Assembly (NCBI GenBank): GCA_018401935.1
Contig: JAGYJQ010000014.1
Coordinates: 1-64,000 of the forward strand
Direction: 5' to 3'
DNA length: 64,000 nucleotides
Source: Balneolaceae bacterium
GTDB lineage: Bacteria; Bacteroidota; Rhodothermia; Balneolales; Balneolaceae
The stretch's first letter is position 1, and each line of letters begins with the position of its first letter. Positions 17,349-26,000 of the stretch are shown here, piece after piece. Below the pieces are notes generated by a model that searched no databases, was not told where the DNA came from, and saw only the letters and a list, made by a program, of their open reading frames with translations. The translations under genes were made by a program, and so were the position numbers.

Positions 17349-17828
17349 ATGAACGACAAGGATAAAAACATATTAATACGCATTTCAAATGAAATGTCGG
17401 ACCAAATTAAGGAATGGTCAACTGTAGTGGGGTTAAATAAATCATCCTTTGTTAGAAAATCAGTCGCCTATTATATCGAGTCTCTTTCAAAAGAAAACAA
17501 AGAAGTCTTAGAATTGATAAAAGGAATTATCATAACTAAGATTGATAAGGTCCAAAACGAGTATAACGACGGCAAAATAATCGCCTTTACGCAGATAACT
17601 AAAATTAATAAAGCCATCAATTGCAATTTATGCAGGGATGAATTTGGTCATGAATATGTTGTCTATAACATAGTTCAATCATTGGAAGAAAGTATGATTG
17701 AAGCTATCCACAGATTTGCCAAAAAGTTGTATAGTATTTGGCAAGGGCTTGACCAGGAAGATCAACGTATATTCTTAATCGATCTTCAACTTGAGCACGT
17801 ATACTTTAGCATACAACTAGAAACATAA
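17349..17828 (+). CDS. Ribbon-helix-helix-like protein (159 aa), probable regulator
   Basis: The first 50 residues read as a ribbon-helix-helix DNA-binding domain: a beta strand NILIRISNEMSDQIKEW followed by helices with GLNKSSFVRKSVAYYIESL. The remaining 110 residues are helical (EYVVYNIVQSLEESMIEAIHRF, then IWQGLDQEDQRIFLIDLQ) with no family I recognise, perhaps a ligand or dimerisation domain. It starts 27 bp after the exporter on the same strand and ends at a strong terminator, so the two form a small operon. It may regulate exporter or cluster expression; this is inferred from position only. Confidence 0.6.
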   Translation: MNDKDKNILIRISNEMSDQIKEWSTVVGLNKSSFVRKSVAYYIESLSKENKEVLELIKGIIITKIDKVQNEYNDGKIIAFTQITKINKAINCNLCRDEFGHEYVVYNIVQSLEESMIEAIHRFAKKLYSIWQGLDQEDQRIFLIDLQLEHVYFSIQLET

Positions 17829-17854
17829 AAGGGAATCACATAGGATTCCCTTTT
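17827..17854. terminator. Bidirectional rho-independent terminator
   Basis: GGGAATC (17831-17837) pairs perfectly with GATTCCC (17844-17850) around a 6-nt loop, flanked by AAAA and TTTT. It overlaps the stop of the ribbon-helix-helix gene and lies 27 bp before the stop of the convergent DUF481 gene, so it can end transcription from both sides. Confidence 0.85.
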
Positions 17855-17880
17855 AATATATAAGCCATGCTCTCTACAAT

Positions 17881-18711
17881 TTAGAGGCTAAAATTGAGAC
17901 CAAAAGTAATAGCTGTATTCATATTATCTACAAATGGAGCTAACTGTGACACAATGGGTGCTTTGTCGTAGGTCAATTGATAAGATATTAGACCGGCGAT
18001 CTTTTTAGTGAAGGCAAACTGAGTGCTTACGTTAAAGGTAGCCTGATATGCTTTATCTTTGTCTAAATCCTGAATGATTGTAGCAGTTTCTGTTATTTGA
18101 ATATTAGGTATAGTTTTTATAACTAATGTCTGAGCAGCGTATATAACGGGCTGTTGAATATCACTAACTTGTATGTTTAATGGAAGTGAGCTAGGTTTAA
18201 TGGTCTGATAACCACCAGCTAAGAAATACTGTTGACCTAGCTTTTCATTATCCATCGTATTATAACTGAAGCCACTATAATAAACCGTCCTGTTATCTAT
18301 GTACTTAGAATCGTCTTTTTGGAGAAGTATTCCGGTTTCAGATTGGATGTCAGGAAGTAGATCATAAATTAGCTTTACGTTATAGTTATGCATCCAAGTC
18401 CTAGATGTCTGACCCGCAAGAACTTTCATCTTTTGATATTTTAATTCACCAAATGCACTAATTAGAAACCGCCCTTTTCTTAAAAACAATTTCGGAGTAG
18501 CATCTTGAAGTATCATATCAACGTTACCGGAAGAAGTATAAAAAGAATACGCTCCTTCGGCATGAAATAACAGGTCAGAACTTAAACTATCTAACTTTAA
18601 ACTATTGGTTAACCACCAATTCGTCTCTTGGGCTTTAACAGATAAACCACCTAATCCACTGAACAATAGGAGTCCAATGAACATGCCTTTTGTGAAGGAT
18701 GTTACTTTCAT
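17881..18711 (-). CDS. DUF481-like outer-membrane beta-barrel protein
   Basis: A 276-aa protein with a signal peptide (about 1-27, ending VKAQ) and alternating beta strands through to a C-terminal aromatic strand (AITFGLNFSL), as expected of an outer-membrane barrel. The pattern fits DUF481 proteins: LFHAEGAYSFYTSSGNVD near the start, YNVKLIYDLLPD in the middle and ISYQLTYDKAPIV near the end. Its function is not known. It is the last gene of a leftward series including a DUF697 gene 33 bp upstream, and ends beside a shared terminator. Confidence 0.6.
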   Translation of the reverse strand: MKVTSFTKGMFIGLLLFSGLGGLSVKAQETNWWLTNSLKLDSLSSDLLFHAEGAYSFYTSSGNVDMILQDATPKLFLRKGRFLISAFGELKYQKMKVLAGQTSRTWMHNYNVKLIYDLLPDIQSETGILLQKDDSKYIDNRTVYYSGFSYNTMDNEKLGQQYFLAGGYQTIKPSSLPLNIQVSDIQQPVIYAAQTLVIKTIPNIQITETATIIQDLDKDKAYQATFNVSTQFAFTKKIAGLISYQLTYDKAPIVSQLAPFVDNMNTAITFGLNFSL

Positions 18712-18744
18712 AAATTTAGTATTGTAATAGTATTAACTGGACTC

Positions 18745-19260
18745 TTATTTAGCAGTGGCTACTTCGGCTTTTAACTCTTCAGCTGCTTTTTCACCTTTCT
18801 TGAACATCATTTTGAAATTTTCCTTGAATTTGTCGATGTCTAAATCCAAGAAAGTACCACCTGCTTCGAAGTGATTAATCATTACATTGGAAAGTGCATA
18901 TGAAGACGCGGATGCAAAAAATGGCATGGTAACTGACCCTACAATAGATCCTACAATTGGTATGGATTTTATAGAGCTTCCTAGGGTTCCTTGCGCAAAT
19001 GTACTTGCTGTCACACCAGATAATGCTGCCGAAATGGTGTTCTTTGCTTTATTATCAGAAAACTGTACTCCATATACTTCTGAAATTTCAGCAATCATTT
19101 TCATCTGAACTCCGATGATTGAGGCTAGATCAATAATGGGGAATGGTATTAGACCTGCACCAGCAGACCAAAGCATATATTTTCTAGTTATTTGAAGGGC
19201 TTTTTCACTTTCTGCGCTTGTTACAGAAGTTGATTTTTCATTTTTTTTAGTTGCTGCCAT
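18745..19260 (-). CDS. DUF697-family protein, copy 1
   Basis: A 171-aa protein with the DUF697 arrangement: an initial helix with ALQITRKYMLWSAGAGLIPFP, then IIDLASIIGVQMKMIAEISEVYG, two hydrophobic Ala/Gly/Ser-rich segments (about 78-105 and 105-130, SIPIVGSIVGSVT), and MINHFEAGGTFLDLD, ending in a charged lysine-rich helix. The hydrophobic segments suggest membrane association. A second member lies at 21720-22232 with the same HFE(A/S)GGT block. Function is unknown; the family is often found with GTPases, but none is nearby. Confidence 0.75.
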   Translation of the reverse strand: MAATKKNEKSTSVTSAESEKALQITRKYMLWSAGAGLIPFPIIDLASIIGVQMKMIAEISEVYGVQFSDNKAKNTISAALSGVTASTFAQGTLGSSIKSIPIVGSIVGSVTMPFFASASSYALSNVMINHFEAGGTFLDLDIDKFKENFKMMFKKGEKAAEELKAEVATAK

Positions 19261-19331
19261 GATGGTATTAATTTATGGTGATAAAATTTTTTGAAAACCT
19301 AGCCTGATTGTGATTGTGAGACATATCAGGA

Positions 19332-19535
19332 TTAGTCTCTAATGTTTTTGGTAATAATGAGTAGAAAAAAAACGAGCAGGGGGGTCAATAAAATAGAGGC
19401 CAAGAATGATCCTATGAATCCAAATTTTCGATCACTACCATATACACCCACGAGTATGCACATTAACAGATATACTATGTACCAAAGAATCATTCTACTT
19501 ACCTTTTTTTTTACTTTTGATTGCGGAGCCGCCAC
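19332..19535 (-). CDS. Small two-helix membrane protein (67 aa)
   Basis: A 67-residue protein with a basic N-terminus (PQSKVKKKVSR), two membrane helices (about 15-33 and 41-62) separated by a short loop with GSDRKFGFIG, and a short charged tail. The arrangement resembles small Bacteroidota membrane proteins of unknown role. It sits 71 bp upstream of DUF697 copy 1 on the same strand, so it is probably in that transcript. I assign no function. Confidence 0.5.
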   Translation of the reverse strand: MAAPQSKVKKKVSRMILWYIVYLLMCILVGVYGSDRKFGFIGSFLASILLTPLLVFFLLIITKNIRD

Positions 19536-19713
19536 TCACCTGCGCTATAGAAATGCATCCAAAAACTCCTTCTTACTTCAAACTTCACTAATATAGATGT
19601 AGGGTTCTACTGTTACAAAATAAACCTTCACTTTTTACGATTTATTTATCTAATTCTGTATATAAACACATAATCAAAAACCTCATTTTGCATCACCTAT
19701 ATTTACATAAATA

Positions 19714-20412
19714 TTAAATGTATATAGAAAAATGTTTTATTTCATACATATCAATTATGGGTTTTAGAGTTTTTTTTACAGGAGAACACCAACTCAAATA
19801 ATAGTTTTGGTCATTATGTGACAAGAAATTTGAGGTTCCATACATCCATTCATTTGTCTCGCATATCCACTTAGTTGGGTTCTTATCCTCATGCTTGATT
19901 TCAGTATGCCTTGGATCTTTCGATAACCCCAGACCTTGGGCTTTAAGTACGGATTCTTTAGCCGTCCACAAACTAAAGAACCATTCCTTTTCGGGTATGC
20001 CGCTTCTCAAACACTGTTTTTTAAGCCATGCTTTTTCTATTGGTGTACATAAAGAGGTATAGTCTAGGTGAGTATGTTCATGTATCCATTCAACATCTAT
20101 CCCACACAACTCGTTATCTATGTATAGGGCAATCAATTCCCCAGAATGACTCCAATTGAATTCAATTTCGGCATTGATTGATGGCTTACCAAGCGGACTA
20201 TAATCGAGTGATAAAAAGGCATCCCTTAACAGATGTTCTTTCTTACACCAAGCATATAAAAATACCCTAGCCGCTAGGAATCGATTTTTATCCTCAACAA
20301 ATCTATAACGACTGTACTTCTCATAATCCGTAGCAGATAATATTCGAAGGGCAGATTCTTGCGAAACAGACTCTAAAATCCATTGATAAGGAAATACAAA
20401 TAGTTTTGCCAT
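19714..20412 (-). CDS. Sfp-type 4'-phosphopantetheinyl transferase
   Basis: A 232-aa enzyme that moves the phosphopantetheine arm from CoA to carrier domains. The two diagnostic motifs are present: GIDVEWI (Asp106 and Glu108 binding Mg2+) and WTAKESVLKAQGLGL (149-163; Lys152 and Glu153). The pseudo-dimeric two-half length fits the Sfp/Gsp class, and NWSHSGELIAL precedes motif one as usual. It is needed to activate about eight carrier domains in the adjacent PKS-NRPS genes (22.3-64 kb) and lies on the same strand, 2 kb downstream of the type II thioesterase. The DUF4350 gene ends 18 bp upstream, so it may be the last gene of that transcript. Confidence 0.93.
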   Translation of the reverse strand: MAKLFVFPYQWILESVSQESALRILSATDYEKYSRYRFVEDKNRFLAARVFLYAWCKKEHLLRDAFLSLDYSPLGKPSINAEIEFNWSHSGELIALYIDNELCGIDVEWIHEHTHLDYTSLCTPIEKAWLKKQCLRSGIPEKEWFFSLWTAKESVLKAQGLGLSKDPRHTEIKHEDKNPTKWICETNEWMYGTSNFLSHNDQNYYLSWCSPVKKTLKPIIDMYEIKHFSIYI

Positions 20413-20430
20413 TGGAAAAACTAAATCACT

Positions 20431-21636
20431 TTAGTCTAAATACCGCATTAATTGCAGAACAAATTTCCAGTTATGTTGAGCATATTCATTATTCATGCCC
20501 ATCTTAGATTTACCATCTGCTGCTATTTGTGCCGTAAACATCCCTGCTTCGCCAAAGAAAGCAACCTTACCATCGCCTAATCGAACTAAGGCTGCCTGAA
20601 GCTTATCCGCTGACGGAACAACAGGTACAGTGAATGCAGGAATCGTTTTTGTTTTAAGTAAGGATGTTAACGTATTCGTATCTGATTCCGTTGAATTTGC
20701 CCCAAAGTAAGCATCTTGGGCTTCCGTTAGAACGGTATAGGTTCCTTCGCCCATTGTGAAAATAGGGGTCATAGTGACTCCAGGGACAGGATCCCACGTA
20801 AAGCTTTGTCCGGTAAACGTAGTTACAAAGGGTATATCTTGAAAAAGATTAACAGGTGCTTCATACGACTGAATTGAGTTCAGAAACAAATCTCCATCCC
20901 CAGCATTTTTAAATATGCTCGATGAATCAAGTTCATTTGACCAATAACTTAGTGCATTCAGATTGGCACCTAGATCGATAAATAAACCACCCGCTTCGTT
21001 CATGATTTGCCCCAAGACTTCTTGGTTGCTAGGATCTGCTTTACCCTCCATTACCTGCTCAATAATGGGCAAGGTAAAGAACTTACTTTGCAAATCGGTG
21101 TAATACATAGGATCAAAATTATATCCATTGTCTACCCTGAATCCTAGTTTATTAGCGAGCCCATCCACTGCTCCAGGGAATGGGAAATGATCGGCAATTA
21201 ATAGTAATGAACCCCCATCAGCTACCCATTCCATGAGTGCGGTGATTTCTTCGTCGGTAAATGCGCCTTGTATGGGTGACACCCAATTACTTTCGGGGTA
21301 ATTTGCCACATTTACAGGATTAGCAATCACTAAAATTTCAACATTCTTTAGATGCTCTTTACTAAATGATTGAGTGAAAGCGGTTACCTTGAATCCATCG
21401 TTTTTTACAAGATCTGAAAAAGGAGTGAAACGACCGTCATAGGTATGAAAATTATTATGCGCTGCATCTACATAAATAGTTGTTCCTGAATTATGTGGTT
21501 GTTCAGGTGTGGGTGCTACATAGTTTTTATCATACGACTGAACAACTTCTTTAGGTCCATCGGGAGTTGTTGTTTGCTGTGCAAAGGCACCACTACTTAA
21601 CATTAAAATGAATAGTAATAAGGCGGTTTTTTTCAT
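20431..21636 (-). CDS. Secreted DUF4350-like protein
   Basis: A 401-aa exported protein with a signal peptide (1-19, ending GAFAQ). A Rossmann-like beta-alpha fold of the DUF4350/glutamine-amidotransferase-like kind follows: IYVDAAHNNFHTYDGRFTP, VEILVIANPVN, and the EEITALMEWVADGGSLLLIADHFPFPGA block (about 130-160), which is diagnostic. The later part includes a VVAFFGEAGMFTAQ-like strand (GKVAFFGEAGMFTAQ). No catalytic Cys-His pair was seen. The role is unknown; it lies 18 bp before the PPTase and may only be a co-transcribed bystander. Confidence 0.6.
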   Translation of the reverse strand: MKKTALLLFILMLSSGAFAQQTTTPDGPKEVVQSYDKNYVAPTPEQPHNSGTTIYVDAAHNNFHTYDGRFTPFSDLVKNDGFKVTAFTQSFSKEHLKNVEILVIANPVNVANYPESNWVSPIQGAFTDEEITALMEWVADGGSLLLIADHFPFPGAVDGLANKLGFRVDNGYNFDPMYYTDLQSKFFTLPIIEQVMEGKADPSNQEVLGQIMNEAGGLFIDLGANLNALSYWSNELDSSSIFKNAGDGDLFLNSIQSYEAPVNLFQDIPFVTTFTGQSFTWDPVPGVTMTPIFTMGEGTYTVLTEAQDAYFGANSTESDTNTLTSLLKTKTIPAFTVPVVPSADKLQAALVRLGDGKVAFFGEAGMFTAQIAADGKSKMGMNNEYAQHNWKFVLQLMRYLD

Positions 21637-21719
21637 GTTTTTCTATTTATTGTATTGATTTATAAGATATTTGTTTGCAAGATTACTTAGCATTCATGTC
21701 ATACAAGGGTTTGTATACA

Positions 21720-22232
21720 TTAGTCTACTGCTGCAATTAATTTTGGGACTTCGTCTTTACCCTCTTTACTCATTTGTTTGAATAATTTTCGTAAGTAACT
21801 ATTCTCTCTGCTAAGCAGAGTCCCACCCGATTCAAAATGTTGTTGGAAAATCTTCCCTACAGCATAAACAGAAATAGCACCCGTCAAAGAGTATATACCG
21901 GCAGAAAGAAGCTGCCCGACAAAGGGAACAGCAGAAATAGCGGATTTAGACTTACTTGCAAAATAGATTGGACCGATGCTCCCAATTAATGAGATGAACA
22001 CCTTAGTTGAAGCTAATTTGGTAGGGAAATCGTGAGAATAATTTTTGGCTAACTCATCGATCATAGCCACTTCCAATGCGGCAATACCTACCGAATTAAT
22101 CATAGCAGAGGGGACTAAACCTATCCCAGCACTGATCAATGTATATCTCCTGACAATATCGTTTCCACGTTCTATATGTACCGATAATTGCTCTGTTGAT
22201 TCTTCTTTAATATGGGGTGGACGGACGGTCAT
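21720..22232 (-). CDS. DUF697-family protein, copy 2
   Basis: A 170-aa paralogue of the protein at 18745-19260. The same plan is seen: RYTLISAGIGLVPSAMINS, AALEVAMIDELAKNYSHDFP, hydrophobic segments (AISAVPFVGQLLSAGIY, TGAISVYAVGK) and QQHFESGGTLL, ending in a charged helix. It directly follows the type II thioesterase, about 59 bp downstream on the same strand, so it probably sits in the tail of the biosynthetic operon. A membrane role linked to product handling or self-protection is possible but not supported beyond position. Confidence 0.72.
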   Translation of the reverse strand: MTVRPPHIKEESTEQLSVHIERGNDIVRRYTLISAGIGLVPSAMINSVGIAALEVAMIDELAKNYSHDFPTKLASTKVFISLIGSIGPIYFASKSKSAISAVPFVGQLLSAGIYSLTGAISVYAVGKIFQQHFESGGTLLSRENSYLRKLFKQMSKEGKDEVPKLIAAVD

Positions 22233-22291
22233 ATACTTATTTGATTATCTACCTAAACTACACATCATTTTTACTATCTCTAATTTCTTGG

Positions 22292-23041
22292 TTATTCTCT
22301 GGATAACATTGTCTGTTTGATATAGGCAGAAACTTTATCCAGGTTGTTAAATAGGCCAAAATGTCCCCCTTCATTAGGTAGAAAATTGACCATATACTTA
22401 GATTCATTCTGCCAAGGAAAAAGTGCATACACCGGAGTTTCAGAATCGTCCACTCCATAAAAAACATGGATAGGCACAGGTATAGCTTCCTTTAGTTCTC
22501 GGTACTCATACTTTTCTAAAGCCTGCATATCTGCTCTAATAATGGGCTCAAAGTAGTTCATTAATTCCTGATGCTCTTTTAACTCGGGAGGCAAGGCACC
22601 TAAACTATCAATGTATGCCCAAAAATTTTCCGATGAAGCCGCATACTTTGGAGCCTCCTTGACCATGTCAATTTTAGGTATACTTGGTGCACTATGACCA
22701 CTACAAAACAAATGACTAGGGGTTGGTAATCCTTCCTTCATAATTCTAAGGGTTAATAGATAGCCCAGTAAGGAACCCATACTATGACCAAAAATGGCAT
22801 ACCTATTTTCGCTCAAAAGATCATTCCGAATTGACTGAAATAAATCTTCCGTTATATCATGGATGTCATGCTTCAAATCGTCTTTTGCCCGCTTACCTCG
22901 GCCTGGCAATTCTAATGGTTGGAGTGTTACTTGAGGGCTCAGTGCTTCACTTAAACTACGATAAACTAAGGAGTGCCCACCTGCATAGGGAATAGCATAA
23001 AGATTCATACGATAATTACGAATAGAGTTGAGATTGACCAT
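22292..23041 (-). CDS. Type II (editing) thioesterase of the PKS-NRPS cluster
   Basis: A 249-aa alpha/beta hydrolase of the GrsT/RifR class, which removes wrong or stalled acyl groups from carrier domains. It shows the YAIPYAGGHSLVYRSL opening, PLELPGRGKR, the nucleophile elbow GHSMG (Ser87), HLFCSGHSAPS and the catalytic His in GGHFGLF. The start may be the internal ATG 11 codons later (23008), since relatives usually open near LYAIPYAGG; I kept 23041 because it is the first ATG. It begins 30 bp after the NRPS stop on the same strand and is probably co-transcribed with it. Confidence 0.92.
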   Translation of the reverse strand: MVNLNSIRNYRMNLYAIPYAGGHSLVYRSLSEALSPQVTLQPLELPGRGKRAKDDLKHDIHDITEDLFQSIRNDLLSENRYAIFGHSMGSLLGYLLTLRIMKEGLPTPSHLFCSGHSAPSIPKIDMVKEAPKYAASSENFWAYIDSLGALPPELKEHQELMNYFEPIIRADMQALEKYEYRELKEAIPVPIHVFYGVDDSETPVYALFPWQNESKYMVNFLPNEGGHFGLFNNLDKVSAYIKQTMLSRE

Positions 23042-23071
23042 CCTATTGAAAGAGGCCTAAAAAGGGGGTGT

Positions 23072-26000
23072 TTAATTATCATCCTGATCTACTCCCTCCT
23101 TATGGACAGATTCAATAGACAGATTTATTGTTTGGGCCAATTCCATTACATTACTAGTGTGCAACATAGTTAAATGGTCACCAGGAGTCACTTTCAACGT
23201 AATAGGATCTGAAATCCAACGGTCCCATCCTAAATTGAGTTCCTCCCGAATATTCTGAGCCTTTTCATCCCTTAATTCGTCTGGCTGTAACTCTTTTGAT
23301 TTATAAATAGAAACCTTAGTTCCATCCAAAGGGCGCTCAGGCAGATAATCCATTTGAAGGTTACTTTTATAAACGTCAATAAATCCCTTTAGCTGCTCTA
23401 AAGAAGCCCCTTTTGGATACACTCCCTCTTCAATTAAACGATCTAGCAATAAACGTAACTGCTCTTTTTCGGTGCCTAGTACCTCAAAATGATCCTCTGA
23501 TAGACCTAAGCTAACATTAAATTGATGGCTAGCAATCTGCGCAATCTGCGCAAACCACTTTGATGGAGACCAATCCAAACCTGTTGGTTCAACAAAATGA
23601 GGGGCAGGAGTATCAAGAATAATCAACTCCTGAACTTCTACACCTTTTTGGCGCAGTTTTTCAGCTAACTCAAAAGCTACTAAGCCACCAAATGAGTGCC
23701 CCAGTAAAACAATAGGTGTACTCGCACTGGTTAATGTAAAATGATTTGGCAAAAATTCTTTTATGGCATCTAAATAATAAGAAGCTAAGTCATCCATTTT
23801 GTGCAAAACCTGAGTATGGCCATCTAGGCCCGGCGGTTGACAGCCATAAATATTCCACTGATTAGATAACTGCTGAACCAATGATTGCATGTATAAAATA
23901 TTGCCACCGGCTCCTGGAATACAAAACAGGGTGCCTTTTGTGTCCTTAGTTGACGTCCTTAATGGCACAATGGCTTCCCAATAATCTTGGTCTTTTCCAA
24001 GCTTAATCGTTTGGGCCATTTCCTGGATTGTGGGGCGTTGGAAAATAACAGCCAAAGGCAATTGCACCTTAAAGCGAGTTTGAATGTTAGCTAACAATCT
24101 TACCGCTATGAGTGAATGACCGCCAACCTGAAAAAAGTTATCCGAAATAGAAATGTTATTTCGTTTCAACACCGACTCCCAAATAATTTTTAACTCCCGT
24201 TCAACATGATCCCTTGGGGCTAAAACTTCTTTTTCTTTGCGCTCAAAGTCTAAAATTTCGTAGGTAGAAAGTGCTTTTCGATCTAATTTTCCATTCGGTG
24301 TTTTTGGCAGTTCCTCTAAAGTCTGGACGTATTTAGGCACCATGTAATCGGGTAATACCGTAGACAGATAGTCAATAATTTCTGCACCTAGAATCTTATT
24401 TTCCCGGTCTGTCACTTGTATAAATGCTACCAATTGTGCGTTAAAATCTTCTCCCACAATGGCAACAGCGCCATGGTTAATTCCCCCATATTGCTTTAGA
24501 TGATACTCTATTTCCGACAATTCAATTCTATACCCTCGTAACTTAACCTGTTGGTCAGCTCTGCCAATATAGTGAATAGAGCCGTTAGCATTATAGTAGG
24601 CTAAATCGCCTGTTCGATAGATTGTGTCACCTGCTACAAATGGATTTTCTATAAATCTTTCTTGAGTCAAGTCGTCTCTTCCATAATACCCTTTAGCAAC
24701 CCCTTGCCCACCAATATAGAGTTCACCAACCAAACCGAAGGGCTTAGCCTGTAACTCTTTATCCAGTATATAAATAACTGTATTGTCAATGGGATGGCCA
24801 ATACTTACTATATTTGGACCTGATACAACGGCTTCTTTTTTACACTGATAAATAGCTGAATATACGGTCGTTTCTGTTGGCCCATAAAGGTTCCAAAGCT
24901 CACTACTTCTTTCTAAAATTTCCAAAGCAAGAGTCTTTGGCAGAGCTTCACCTCCACTTAAACATCTAAGCGGAATGGGTGCCTCCCAACCAGAATCTAT
25001 CATCATTTGCCAGGTAACCGGGGTTCCTTGCAATAGCGTTATGTTCTTTTCCTTGATGATTCGCAATAATTCTTCGCCGTTTCTCGTCTGAGCTTCATCC
25101 GCTACACATACCCCTGCCCCTGCAACTAAGGGAACCCAAATTTCTAGTACGGCTATATCAAAGGCAATGGTTGTTGTTGCTAAAAATTTATCATCTGGCC
25201 CAACCCCCGGAGTTGCAATCATACTTTGGATAAAATTCATAAGCGCCGAGTGGGGGATCATAACTCCTTTTGGTCGCCCTGTCGATCCAGAAGTAAAGAT
25301 GATGTATGCTAAATCACTAGAGCTCATATTAATCTGAGGTGGTTCATCGGCATACTTATGTATTGATTGAGTAGTTTTTTCACTCGAAGTAATAGCTACT
25401 TCAGGATCAAAGATGCCAAACTCATTAACCAGCGTTTCAATTTCAATGAGCTCATTTACCTTAGGTAATTTAGATGAAAGTTGGGACGATGTTATCACTA
25501 AAGCGACCTCAGCATCCTCAAAGATCATGTGAATTCGTTGTGAAGGGTATTCTGGATCGAGGGGCAGATACGAACAACCAGCTTTCCAAATTCCCAAGAG
25601 ATAAATAATTAGATGCTCTGAACGTGGCACCATTACCGCAATAGTTGAACCCACTGGAATGTCTAATGATCGAATATAGTGTGCCCACTGGTTCGAACGC
25701 TCCATTACTTGCTTATAGGTCATCACCCGGTCTTGAAACTCAATGGCTAACGCTTCAGGGGTCTGCTTCCCATGAGTATCAATACATTGAATGATGGACC
25801 GATACTCTTGTTCTTTAAAGGGAGCATTATTCCAAACTTCACTGACTCGTTGCTTTTCATCAAGATCAAGCAACCCAATCTCCTGGACCATGGAAGTGGA
25901 ATTGTGAAGTACTTGAGACAAAACATGCCTAAAATGATCCCCTAATTGCTTAATTCGCCACTCTTCAAATAAATCTGTGCTCCACTCCATATGGCATCGC

